From contig OZ012689.1 in the NCBI GenBank assembly GCA_963942565.1, forward strand, positions 19,549,659 to 19,613,658: a stretch of 64,000 bases of DNA, given 5' to 3'. The translations under genes and the position numbers were made by a program. Under the pieces are notes generated by a model, which saw only the letters and a program-made list of their open reading frames with translations, made no database searches and had not been told where the DNA came from. This document shows positions 47,093-59,713 of this stretch, piece after piece. The first letter of the stretch is position 1. Every line of letters begins with the position of its first letter. Source of the DNA: Maea johnstoni. Taxonomy: Eukaryota; Annelida; Polychaeta; Spionida; Magelonidae.

Positions 47093-47681
47093 TTAAAAGA
47101 TAATATTCTATTGCCCAAAGATGTGGAAATATGCTGACCTTCAAAGAGAACTAGGTCAGTTTCTGTAAGTTATCATTGTGAGTAAACTTTCCCTTAACAC
47201 ATTCATATCAATAACACCCAAATGCCTTGGTGACATTTATAAGACCAGAATATTTTTCAAAAAATATCTTAAGGTGAAATGTTGATTAAAACCCAATCAT
47301 CATTTCTTCTTCATATAATTTGTGCATTAATGCTTCTTAAGTTATTTTCAAAAGCACCAGAGACGAGAGAATGTTATTCGAGAAGATCTCAAGGTTTAAG
47401 TGATTTATTAAAGGATCACTAAAGGTTTGTGAATGATGTGTCTTTGTTCATCATTAATTCTTCTTTATCAGGGGGCCACTAAAAAGGGCAGTATGTAACA
47501 TACAGCAAATGAAATCAAAGAAGTCTATAAGCATAACTGCTGGGAAGTGCTTATCCTGAAGCAGGTTTGTTAACCTTGAAAATGAATGTACATTTCACAC
47601 AAAAATATCAGAATATATATAAATTTAATGATTCTAATCCCCTGCAACTACAAAATATTGCAACTTCCACAAATAACTGCA

Positions 47682-48010
47682 CAATAGGATAAGCTAGAAG
47701 AAACCTGCAGCAGAAGAATAGAAGCATGGTTACTGATTGTATGAACAATAAGATAAGCTAGAGGACGACCTCAGCAAAACAATAGAACAATTGTTACTGA
47801 TTGTGCGAATAATAGGATAACCTAGAAGACACCCTCAGCAGAACAATAAAACCATTGTTCCTGAATGTGCGAACAATAGTTTACCTAGCTAGAAGACGTC
47901 CTCAGCAAAATAATAGAACCATTGTTACCGATTGTCTGAACAAAAGAATAACCTAGAAGACCCCCTCAGCAGAACTATAGAACCATTGTTATTGATTGTG
48001 TGAACAATAG
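47682..48010. repeat. Minisatellite, five ~63-bp units
   Basis: Units of the form AATAGGATAACCTAGAAGAC, CCTCAGCAGAACAATAGAAC, CATTGTTACTGATTGTG. Divergence between units is about 10-20%, so the array is not recent. Confidence 0.85.
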
Positions 48011-48812
48011 GCCGGCTATAGCAGTGACATAGATAGACTTTGAAACAAATCCCCGCAAAATAGACAGCATATACAATTGCTGATTCCTAAACATAAAATA
48101 AGCTAAGTCCACATTGCAACCCACATTCACTGCAAAGAGGACTCTCAGTATTAGCATCCATGATTTCGTAATTAAAATGTATTGCAGAAACTTGATGGAA
48201 ACAAATATTTACACAAACAGATTAAGGCATCACCTGCATAACAAATAAGCAACTGGGTGGTGTGCAAGAGAATTGATTTCATAATTACAAGTAGTTCAAT
48301 GCATCATCAATAGATGGCGTTCAGGCATGCAGTTCCCCTAGTGGCCAATTATGGTACTAAGCTCTTCTCCAACTGGGAAATATCCATAATTAGACCCATT
48401 CACAACTGAAAGGTACACAATCTGATAAATGCAAATATTTTGAAAGGGGAAAAATGTTTCCTGATAGACACCAAACCTTTCGAATATTCTTAAAATATAC
48501 ACAAAAATAATAGGAAATAATGCTCAAAAAATGCCAGACTGTGTACATTTCAGGCATGAATAGGTTGTACATGTTCATTTGATTTTCTATAGTCACACTA
48601 CAACAAAAGTAAAGATCTTAGTTTCATGATCATATTTCTTACTCGAATATAGCTTCGAATAAAGCTTCAAAAATATCTTCATTCTTGATCCAAATAGATT
48701 ACATCTGTGTTAGACCACTTGTGATGTACAAATTACAAGAATTGAAACTGCACTATGATTTCACTGTATTATTTTGTGGTCAATATGTGCCCTTTAGATT
48801 CAGAACACTAGA

Positions 48813-48971
48813 ACCCTTTGTGCATGAATGCCGGTGGCTACTTTGGCCAATACAAAATGGTGCTGAAAAACGATTGAACTCTGGCACATTTGTACTCATC
48901 TGAGAGGACTCAATGAGAGCTATCCAATAAATACCAACATGACAGAGTTTAGATGGTTTTCAAAAATCTTT
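48813..48971 (+). mobile_element. TTAA MITE family A, degenerate
   Basis: GGTGGCTACTTTGGCCAATA through GATGGTTTTCAAAAATCTTT; the left end looks like family B (TGCATGAATG), a possible recombinant. Confidence 0.65.
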
Positions 48972-49149
48972 GTCAACTCAAGTAAATGGAATAACAAGTA
49001 AATCACCTATTATTTATGAGTCATAGATTGTGTTGCAATTGGAGATTGCTCTTTCAGATATTTCCTAAAAATGCTTTATATTAAAAAGATAATTTAAAAA
49101 ATAGTCAAGCCATCCAGGCAAATTTGGGTGATCTGGGGAGGAGTTCAAC

Positions 49150-49555
49150 CCATTCACACCCAGAGCGGCCAAAACAGGCCTGACAATTTTGGAAATATTT
49201 TTCTAACTAAAGCATATTTTGGAAAATATTTGAAGGAGAAATGTTAACCAGAAGTCAATCAACCACTCTCCTTCAAATATTTTGTGAAGTTTCGCTTTAT
49301 TCCCAGGTTATTTTCAAAAGTATGAAAGTTAAGAACCAAGCAACAAGGTCTCCAGCAGCCAAAAACAATCTGACAATTTTAGTGAAATCTTTCAGGCAAA
49401 ACCAGTTCTGTGAATATTTGAAACAGAAATATAGATCAGAATATTATCAACAATTCTCCTTCAAATCATTTGTAAAATCATTTCAAATTTTCAAGTTATT
49501 GTCATAAGTATCATTGATGCAGATGACTATTTCAAGAGGAACTCGTAAGCATGTA
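49150..49555. mobile_element. TTAA MITE family B cluster, two copies merged
   Basis: CAACCCATTCACACCCAGAG start; two ATATTTGAAGGAGAAATG-like / TTCTCCTTCAAAT pairs in a row and two GCC-AAA-CA-TCTGACAATTT blocks, so two copies lie head to tail. Confidence 0.6.
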
Positions 49556-50237
49556 TATAAACAAAGTACCTACATTGGATTATCAATATTGGAAGGGGAT
49601 TCTTTGATCAAGTTCTGATTATCATTTCTCCATCAAACATTTTGCAAAATACCATTTTGCACAGTAAATATTCCCAAAATAGCCAGTTCATTGCAGGGCC
49701 CTAGAGTAACTAAAGGGAAAGTACTCAAATGACCTGACAAATAGGTATACTTTTTGTTTGTGAGAGAGATCTTTGTGAAGATGGAAAATGAAGAACAACC
49801 TTTCTCAAATACTTTTCCTGAAACTCCATCTATAAATGACTTGTTGTCTAGAGAGCAGTTGACCAAGAAAGATTTTTATAATTCAGTTCTTTTGATTCTC
49901 AGGGGCAAGACACGGAGAGATGCAAACCAGCCTATGTACAAAATTACAAGTATGTATACATATATATATAGATATATCTGCATGATTGAAATATTTGAGA
50001 CCTAACAGACATTAGTTGTGTTAAAAAAGGTTAATTATCTACAGCTATAGCTTAGCAAAAATAAATAAAAGCATTTCATAATTATCACCATGACTCATTT
50101 AGTATCGTATCGAACAACTACTGTCTCCAACAAAAATAAACAGCTCTGTATATTCACATTTCTTCAGCTTATTCCATGCATAGCTGAAGAGGTACTTGGA
50201 ACACCAAAAAAGACAGACAGAAATGCTGGCATGAATA

Positions 50238-50475
<238 letters not shown>

Positions 50476-50629
50476 CATATACATACATATATTCAAATAT
50501 GCCAAGAGTTCTTTGTCATCCGGATGTATACTTGAAGGAGTTCTAAATATGTGTTGCGATTAACGTTTCTCCTTCAAATATATTTCGAAAAAGATTACCT
50601 AGTTTGAAGCACACCAAATGTAATACAGT

Positions 50630-50790
50630 CAGACCTGGACAATAGGACACAGGTTTATAAAGACCAGTTCCCTATCCTATCTTCTCCAGATGGGAAATAC
50701 ATTATCTACCTGTTAACGAAGCCCTCGTGTCTTAAAATACCACTTATGAATCATTCTGAGGATTTGATCATTTATAGGTTTGACTGTAAT
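50630..50790. mobile_element. Short MITE with TACAGTCAGACC ends
   Basis: TACAGTCAGACCTGGACAAT start, TATAGGTTTGACTGTAA end; GGACAATAGGACACAGG interior. Confidence 0.6.
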
Positions 50791-51221
50791 TGTTTAAGGC
50801 TCAGCGTATGCCAGTCTTTCATGGTATTCCAAGGATTTTTTTCACATATACACATAATTACATCTTTTCCCTGAAAAGCCACATTACCTAATCATTATGT
50901 TATAGGCTTTTCAGCACATGTGCCCTGGACACAAAATATCAAGAAAATCTTTCATTTGCTATTTACACAAGGCTTAAAATGGAAATATATTCCAACAAAA
51001 TAAGTTCTTCTTTCCCATAATATCAGTCTTTGCTTGCTGTAAACTGTGAGATTTTTTATTCACGAACTCCCCATTGAAGCCATGCAAATTCTCTATTCAT
51101 GCTTCAGGTAAATGCAAGACAGTGCTTTTAGTATGTAGATGTAAATATTTTTCTCGCATTTTCAATAATCTTGCAATTGAAAACGTCCTTGCACGTACCG
51201 GCATCATCCATTTACGGCATC

Positions 51222-51450
51222 AATCCAACAGCACTTATTTGTGTTAAAAACGTTTTTCAGAACACAATAATCAATTGATCACTTGCAGAACTTTTAATCC
51301 AACAGCACTCATTCCTGTGTTAAAAACGTTTTTCCAAACACAGAATAATTAATTGATCGCTTGCAGAAATCTTTACAACTTATCAATCCAACAGCGCTCA
51401 TTCCTGTGTTTAAAACATGTTTTTCAGAACACAGAACAATTGATCACTTG
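51222..51450 (-). repeat. Tandem repeat in the USF3 3' UTR, 3 copies
   Basis: Three units of about 75-85 bp, each beginning near AATCCAACAGCACTCATT (51222, 51297, 51382) and holding a run like GTTTTTCAGAACACAG and a TTGATC-CTTGCAGAA block. They begin about 115 bp past the stop and so are probably transcribed. An AATAAA signal on the minus strand is at 51055-51060. Confidence 0.7.
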
Positions 51451-51566
51451 TAGAAGTTTTTCACTACTTTTACAGCAGCTCCTTTTCACGTTTCGCAGCT
51501 CCTACTCATAGTATTGCAGATTCATTGCACAGTATTAAAGAAGTCCACCCTTGCGCTAGCCCTTCG

Positions 51567-52471
51567 TTAGTGGTCATGCATAGTGAAATTCAAGGGAGGC
51601 ATCCCGAAGGAAGGCCCATGCCCGTGCCCGTGAAATGGCGGCCCCACGGGGGTACTTATAGATGGCGCCATGGGTCGAGACTCGAAGCCATGGTTGTGTC
51701 CGAGTAAACTGTTTATGCTCATTGCGTTGTGTATCACAGGGGGCGGGTGGCCTCGGTTTTGGTATATCGGGCCTGGATGGTGGTGGTGCTGGAGGGCGTT
51801 GTGTTCCATACCTGGCTGCCCCTGTAGGATCGGGTTACCGTGATGGAACTTAATGGGCGAGATATTCAACGTGTCCCCTTGCCCCGGGTTGTTCATATCG
51901 GGAAATATGTTACTAAGATTGAAATTTGTGATGTGCGGCGTCACAGACACGCTATTACTATGAGACGTAATCTGCGACGGATTGCTATGGTTGCCATGCA
52001 TGTGATTCACGAATCCCGGCTGGAAGTTTAGTCCGAGACCGTTCTGTGGCCTTCCAGGCTGAAATAGGGGGTTAAACTGCACACTGATATCGGGATTTTT
52101 ATGCTGAGGAGGGTTGGAGTTAGACAGTGGCCTAGGAGGCGTGAAAAGATTACCACTGATATACGTAGGTCCGTCTGTCTGTATATTTCTCGGGGGCGGT
52201 GGTGATAATGTCGATAGCGGGAAAAAGGGCGTCATACTCCTATTTGGCTCAAAGATTGAGTTACCGAGGTTTGTGTCGATTTCATATTGTTTTTGAGCCA
52301 TTTTTTTCTGCTGGGCTTTTGTAAGACGAGACTTGGCTTGTTGCTGTTTCGTTGCGCGAAGCGTCTGTTTTTGTCTTGGAGCCTCCACTCTTTGCTGAGG
52401 CTGAGGAGGTGGTGGCTGTGGTGGAGGCTGTTGTTGTTGTTGTTGTTGCTGCTGCTGCTGTTGTTGTTGCT

Positions 52472-52502
<31 letters not shown>

Positions 52503-55500
52503 TTGTTGTTGCTGGGGCGAAGGCACGACTGGTTGACTCGAAGACTTTGACGTAGGATTTTGATTACTGGAGAAACTGTTCCCACCTGGCGTGTTTTCCC
52601 TGGGAAACTGCATGGGCTGCTGCTCGAAGCTTGCGTTATTGAAATTAGGCATCGGGTTAAAATCGGGCTGCTGCTGGTTTGAGAAGTTGGGCTCGAAGTT
52701 CTGCCTGGGCGGCGGGTTTCCGGCAGCGTCTTGAGGCCTATGATGAAGGGGCGGGCTAGTGAGATTTGGCACCGATTGGTTAGGATTATGCATACTGGAC
52801 GACGGATAGAAGCTGCCCATCTCCTTATTGACTTGCGGGGACCGACTGACTGAGCTCGATCGACTGCGATTCTGCGCCTGCTGCGATTGCGACTGCGCCG
52901 GACCCTGCACGCTACCCTGACTTTGATTCATGCTCACTCCGGCCTGCTGCGGTGGTGGCGCCCCCTGCTGTTGCTGCAGGATACCAATACCGGGCCGATT
53001 GTTCTCCGACTCACTCTGTTGCTGCTGTTGCATGTTGAGTCGATTTGATTCCATGAACTGCGGACCATCCCGCGAGCCTTGCACGTTACTCTCGGGGTTG
53101 TTAAAATTGGGAAAGTTCACTTGCGGTGGTTGATTATGCGGCGACATCATCCTCTCACTAGGGGGACGATTCTGTTGCTGCTGCGGAGCCTGCTGCTGCT
53201 GCGGAACGTTAGGATTGTTCTCTGGCCGTTGATTTATTCCGAAATTGGGCAAACCAATAGGTGGCGCCACTGAGCTGTTCCCTTGTGGTCCGTTGGGGGC
53301 GGGAGCAGGATGCTGTGAGTTTGGCGGCACCACGGCAGGATGTAGGGGGTAGAAGGGGAAGGTGTGCGACGTGACCTGTGGGCCGGCAGGCTGAAAGGAG
53401 GAACTGCTTGTCGTGGCCGTGTTTGTCGAGGATGAGAGGGTGAAGGAGAATGTACTGTTCGTGGAAGTCGTCGGTGCCAGGCTGAAGTTATTCACCGACG
53501 ACACGGCATTTGCGCTAGAGTTCGGCAGACTGAAGGACGATGGGAAGTTAAAAGGCTCATGCGGCGGTGCGCCTTCGTGACTACTCGCAGAGTTCGATCC
53601 AGGGGACAAGAAGATATTTTTCTGAGCATCAAATTGAGTTCGGTTCGGTTGGTGAACGAGGTTCTCGGCAGAGTAGAAGTTGTTTCTTGGGTTCTGGTGG
53701 TCAGGATTCGGTACTGTCAGGCCTGGTCGCAATGGAGCCTGAGGTGGCATACCGGCGACATCTGGTGAGCGGTGTGGTAACCGAACCTGGTGGTGCCTGA
53801 TGGGAGGCTGCGGATGCGTAAGTTGTTGCAGTCGGTGTGGGGGTGTTCTGGAAGGTGGGGCCACCTGTTGTGGCTTGTGCTGTTGCTGATGCTTCGGTTG
53901 CGAGTCCCGTTGATGGAGAGGGGGAGGCTGCTGCATATGGGACAGCGCGTCCCTAAGAGGAGGGGGCTGCATGTGCAGGGGTCCTTCTCTTTGAGTCTGC
54001 GAGGATGGCACTTGCGGACCCGGTCCGTGCGAATCTCTTTGAGCTGATGGCGCCATCTGGTGCATTTCCCTTTGTGGACCTTGTGGCTGCTGTTGTGGCG
54101 GATGCTGCAACTCTAACTGTGATGAGGGGAGCTGCGGTTTATTCAAATCTCTATGAGCAGACTTCTGTTGCTGTTGTTGTTGTTGTTGCTGTTGTTGCGT
54201 GTCTCGTTGTGATGACTGTTGCATCTCTCTTGGAATTGACTTTTGCACCTCCCTCTGCGAAGACTGTTGCATATCCCTCTGAGCTGATTTTTGCATACCC
54301 CTTTGAGAGGCCAAGTCTCTCTGTTGTGGCCCTGGTTGCAGATCCCTTTGCCTAGAATGCTGCTTTTGTGATGAAGATAACTGTGACTCTCTTTGCGCCA
54401 TTTGTTGAAGGTCTCGCTGTAGCGACTGGGCCTTCATTTCACTTTGAGGAATCTGAAGACGCGATTCAACAACATGTGAGGGCTGAGTTTCATTTTGTTC
54501 AGAGGTCTCTGTTGGGTTTCTGCGTTGTTGTTGTTGTTGTTGATGCTGTTTAGCATCTTTCTGGGACGTTTGTAACTCTTCATGGTGTTGCGGCTGAATC
54601 GGGTGGTCTCGGTGTTGCAAGGGCTGCTGTTGCTGCGACTGCCGTTGCAGCTGTTGCATCTGCTGCGCGGCCTCCCTCTGCAGATTGGCCTGCTGCTGCG
54701 GCACCTGCGGCTCACGATGCGGGGGAACCTGCTGGCCCGCCGCGCCCTGAGGACCGAACAACTGACCGAACGCTGCCGCTGGATCCTTATGCATGGGAGG
54801 GCTGAAGAGTGACTCTGCAGAGTAGCTGAGGCCGAAACTGCCTCCTCTTTGTTGGTTAAAACCCCCGGTTTTACTCTGCCCCTTCTTTTCCGGAGAAAGA
54901 CTTCTGATTGCCCCTTTCATTTGGGAGACCGAGGAAGGGCTCATCAGGGGGCCGGAGTTTGGCATCATGCTACTATTCACCAAACCTACATTTTGAGGCT
55001 GCATCTGGCCGACAGGACTTGGAGTGGATTTTGGAGGTGAAGCGAAAGACGGAGATGATATATCAGCAGCTTTAGTTGAAGGACTGGTGGTGGTGGTGAT
55101 GGTGCTAGTGGTGACGGTGGAGGTGCTGGCAGTGGACACTGTCTCGGTCATGGACGCGACTGGCACCGAGGTCGCCACCGCTGACGCCATATTGGACAGA
55201 AGGTTCAAATTGTGACTGAGCGTGTCCATACCGGACGAGACGGGCATAGATTTTGATGATGGCGCTGTGCCGCTATGAGTGGTAGTGACGCTTTCGGGAC
55301 TACTCGTCACAATACTAGAGATTGAGGTAAAGATGTTCTTCTTCTGATTCTTCTCTGTTGTCTTGGAGGGAAAGCCGGGTGAACCAATATCGTCCAGTCT
55401 ACTACTGCTGCTCATGACAGGCTTCGGCGACATAATGGACTTTGAGGATTTCGAGGGAGCGGGTCCAGCGGAAAAATCGTCCAAATCATCGTCCAAGTGA

Positions 55501-58500
55501 TCGATGCTGAATGGATCGAAGTCGGTCAGTACGCTACCCGGCTGACTATCCACATCCTCCATCTTCTCAGCAGTTGTACTCGTCATCTTCTTTCGCTTCT
55601 TGCTCGGAGAGTGCTCAGCGCCTTCCGACGTCTTGAGCTTGCGACTTCGCGATTTTTTTTTGGCTGCCTCCTCGGGGACCACCCCAAAGCTCTCCACCTG
55701 GTCGAGGACGTCTGAAAGTTCGTTCACCGTGAAATTGATCGTTTCCGGCAAATCTTCTATCGTCGGTTTCGGTTTAGCTTGCTGCGATGATGACACCTTT
55801 CTTGACTTCTTCTTGGCTGCCGGTTTGGATACGCTCTCCTCCAAAGGTGCCTCGTTCGCAATCACATTTACCGCTGTCTTCTTTTTGCTTTTGGCCACAG
55901 GTTTGGGAGTGGTGATATTCTGCGACTGTGGCGATGGAATCGCAGGCGGCTGTGGTTGGGGTGGTGAGAAGGCATCCTGCGGCGATCCGAGTTCTTCACT
56001 AAAGCTGATGACCATGGGCGTCTCGAGGTTATCGGATTCGTCACCAGAGGGCGCACTGCTGGAGAAAGGCGTTATTGGACCTAGGCTGGGTGGAGAGGTA
56101 TGGGATGGAGTCACTGGGATCATGGGAACTGTGGGTTGAGGCGTGAGGGGTGGTGTAGGACCTGTTGGTACTGGCGTCAGAACTGGAACTGGCGGCGCTG
56201 GTGTCGGCATCGGTGCGAGTGCTGGTGTGGGTGGCAGCCGTGCTGGTGGTATGGGTGTAGGAGTGGGCGTGGATATGGGTTGGGGTGGTGGTGGGTTTTC
56301 GGGTACCACAACTTTCTCCGGTACCACGGGTGGCGAAGGCATGATAATCTCGTTCTTCTCAAGGCCTGCTTTTGCATTTGGATTTGGATTTGGATTTGCA
56401 GGACCACTGGTCTTCTTGCTTTTTGCTTTGGACTTGCTCTTGGCAGCCAGCTTCGGCTTGGGTTTCGGAGCTGCAGTTTTTTGCGGAGACGGTAACGCAG
56501 GAATCTCCTCAGTTTCCGTTGCGCCGATGTCGATCTGGAGAGGATTGTCGTCATTGGCTGCATTGTAGAAGCTGCTGATTGGCGGGGAGATGTCCGAGAG
56601 CGAAGTGGAGAAAATCGACTCGGCTGCCTGGGCGAGAATATCAGTAGTGGACACCGATTCTTTGGTGGGAGTCGAGACAGGCGATGCTTCGGATGAAACT
56701 ATCGACTCAGCAGCTTTTGCGAGGATATCTGTCGCAGAGCTGACGGTGGTGGGTGCAACACTAGGTGGCGCAGAGGTCTTGGTGGGTGTGCTTGTTCCTG
56801 ACACCACCTTACTACTGGAGGGCCCTGTTGTGGACACGGACGTGCTGATTGGCTCAGACTGAGAGGTCTCGGTACTGCTAGGAGTGGACTTATCGTCTCC
56901 ACCACCGTTTCCGCCTGAGGGGAAGATCTGCGTGTTCCATAATGAAGACATGGACTGCAGGGTGTTGCCCAAACTGAGTTGTCCCCCGACTCCTCCTCCT
57001 ACTGGGCCTGCACCGGAGAAACTCGGCGGCTTGGGCATGAGGACGCGCTGGCCCGGTTTCTTCACGGTTTTCTTGGCGACTTCGGCAGCGGCTGCGATGG
57101 CCGACTGGGCCTGTGCGAGGGTCTGGCCCTGCAGGCCGCCGAGAAGCGGCATGCCGTTCGAGTCCACCATGATGCTCGCCTGACCGCCCCCCGGCAGCGT
57201 GAGGAGAATCGTGCTGCCCGGGTGTAAACCTGTACTTGTTGGCACGCCACCTGGTGGCAAACCCGCAACATTAGCTGGAGCGCCCATCGCAGGTTTAAGT
57301 TGAGAATTTGCCGTCACTGTTGTGGTATTCGCCCCAGAATCGCTGCTCATTGCGATATTGCCTTGAGATGCGGAGGACGCTGTTTGGAGACCAGTTGGAC
57401 CCGCTCCTTGGAGTGACGACGCACTTGCTGTCGATTCCGGATTTGTCGTCCCACTGCCACTCAGCGGGGGTAAATTGGAACTCAGTTGTCCAAGACCAGA
57501 CTGAGCGAGAGCCGTTTGAAAGATATTTGCCATTGGATTAAACTGCGCTGCGTTATTACTATTCTGTGCCTGACTATTCGCATTAAGCTGCGCCATCTGT
57601 GAGGCGTTCCCCGTGTTGAGTTGTAGCTGCCCGGCGGCCGAGGCGTTGTTTCCGTGTATCTGGGCCCCTGGTGGTGGGCGCACGAGGCCACGCATTGCCG
57701 CGCTGGCAGCCAGCGACACGTTGCTGGGACTCGCGCTGTTCGCCACCATACCCTGTGAAGTCGACGTGAGCATCGGACGGAGCCCCATTGGCTGATCCAT
57801 GTGTGACGTGATCATCGGAGTGGTCGTCGTCATCGCGTTGGACACGATGCTGTTCTGACCGGTGGTCATCAGTAACCCTGCCGTCGACACGATGGCGCTC
57901 GAAGGGTTCTGGGAGAGCATAGCGGCAGCTTGATTATTCAAAGCGTTGCTCTGCTGGATCAAGCCGTCCGCAGTCTGGATCAGCGTATTCTGGCCAATCG
58001 TGGACGTCCCTGCCTGGCTCGTCAGCAGCTGCCCTACGTTGTGATTGGCCGGATTCACCAGGGCGTTGCTGATTGGTGGCTGAAACATCATGGAGGGGTT
58101 GGTTACGACGGGCACCACCTGTCCGTTGGGGAGTATGAGCGCTGAGGGGAGCTGGTTCGGGTGGCTCGGCATAGTGTTTACGGTTATCATTCCTCCGGGC
58201 GTCTGATTCACGGTCAGGCCGCCCTGATTCTGCTGGAGTCCTGCCGCCCCTAATAAGGCCTGCTGCTGCTGCGGATGAAGCCCTCCCATTCCGCCTGGGA
58301 GATTCTGAAAGTTCAGCTGGCCCTGGCTGTTGATGGCGCCACCTGCGAACGACGTCATAACTGACGACTGTAGACCAAGCCCAGTAGGGATCTGCGGGGC
58401 CGTGATCGTCTTCCCCTGTGCCTGGAGAGTTCTATTTTTATTTGGGTTCGGGACGACCAGTGGCGCCATCTGGGGTTGTGTGGAGGAAGCACTGGAGGTG

Positions 58501-59713
58501 CTGACTTGTGCTGTAAGTGTGGTCGTAGCCGGGCTATTCATGGACATTGTTCCTACGTTCCCTCCCGCGCTGCCAATCATGGAGCCGACTCCGCCCCCAC
58601 CGGCGACCGACTGCAGACTTCCCGGGATCTTACTTATGACTGGCTTGGAGACATTCATGCCTGGCTGCAGAATAGCCTGACCGATGGGGATACCTTGTTC
58701 GTTCGTCAACACCAACTGGCCGTTATGCAGAGCCAGCGTACCTTGCAGCCCATTGGCCAATAAGTTCAACGGAAGGCCCTGATTGGTGGAAAGCACTGGT
58801 GGATTACCCGCCGCTGCCGGCTGTGGCCCAATCATGGAGTTGTTCTGGCCATTGTTCTGATTTGTGGACATTATTGGAATGTTGGGGTTTAACGATTGTG
58901 TCACCGTCGTTTGATTACTCGGCACGGTCGCGCTTGGGTTCAGTACCTGCAGCGGGCCACCGCTAGACATGCCGGGATTTGACGCCACGGAGGCCAATGT
59001 CTGCAGCGCACTCTGTGCCGACATGCCACCCGCGCCACCCTGAGAATTTGTCATCTCAATAAGTGGCGCCACTGAGCTCACAGCAGATTCTTTCGAGCTA
59101 GGAGTCCGCGTTTCATCTCCATCACTGAGATTTTTAATAGAACTGTTGATGATTTGCTGAAGAGCAGCTTGTTGCTGGCCACTTTTGTCGCTAGCGTCCA
59201 GACTGGTGGTCGTTTGTATGAGCGTCGTTCCGTTCGGTGATAAGAAGAGCATATCGCCTGGATTTCCGCCACTAGGGGGCACACTGATCCCTAGGGCACC
59301 AGGTAGCGCCAGCGAGGGGGCCTGCGCGCCCATCTGAGTCATTCCCGGTACCAGAACTCCGCCGTTTCCTTGCGCTGGGTTGAGAATCAGACCCGGCCGG
59401 ATCATTTGACCCGGATTCATCATCACGCCCCTCTGTTGGCCCGAAGGACTCGACGCTTGTTTCTGCATCTCCATTTTCTGCAGCTGAGCATTGACCGAGT
59501 TTCGATTCATCTTTTTCTTTGTCTGCTTTGATTTTTGATCATCGGCACTGGGGTCTGAGTCTTCAACCTGACTGGCCGTTTCCATATCGGAAACCACATC
59601 CTGACCGGTCGCCATGGCGACAACGGGCTTCCTGCTATTTTTGCTTGTCTCGGATTTGATCTGGTACCGAGCTGTTTTCCATAACGCGTCGGCATCGCTG
59701 GGTGTTGACATTC
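51567..59713 (-). CDS. USF3: USF3 giant last exon: Gln/Pro/Ser-rich tail
   Basis: An uninterrupted 8147-nt exon starts after TTGTTACAG and ends at a stop at 51567-51569. An internal ATG (59711) is only the second codon; the exon joins the coiled-coil exon in phase as NIK-G-MSTPS. Contents, N to C: Asn/Gln/Gly-rich region; two DILA-AAESI motifs (near 56640 and 56720); a Pro/Thr-rich region (56100-56290); Lys-rich blocks including PSKKRKKM; a run of QRD/QRE repeats (54160-54437); YSAESLF and YSAENLV motifs (near 54815 and 53670); a polyQ run (52428-52514); and a conserved C-terminal segment NFNLSNIFPD near 51900. The length without stops and its conserved islands exclude a chance ORF. Confidence 0.93.

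Noticed and set aside
52232-52585. Poly-Asn ORF and poly-Leu/Val ORFs across the USF3 polyQ tract.
   Set aside because: Other frames of the same CAA/CAG run.
55600-56139. Plus-strand ORFs of 130-180 codons opposite the USF3 giant exon.
   Set aside because: Antisense shadows; they avoid stops because of the codon bias of Ser/Pro/Gln-rich sequence.
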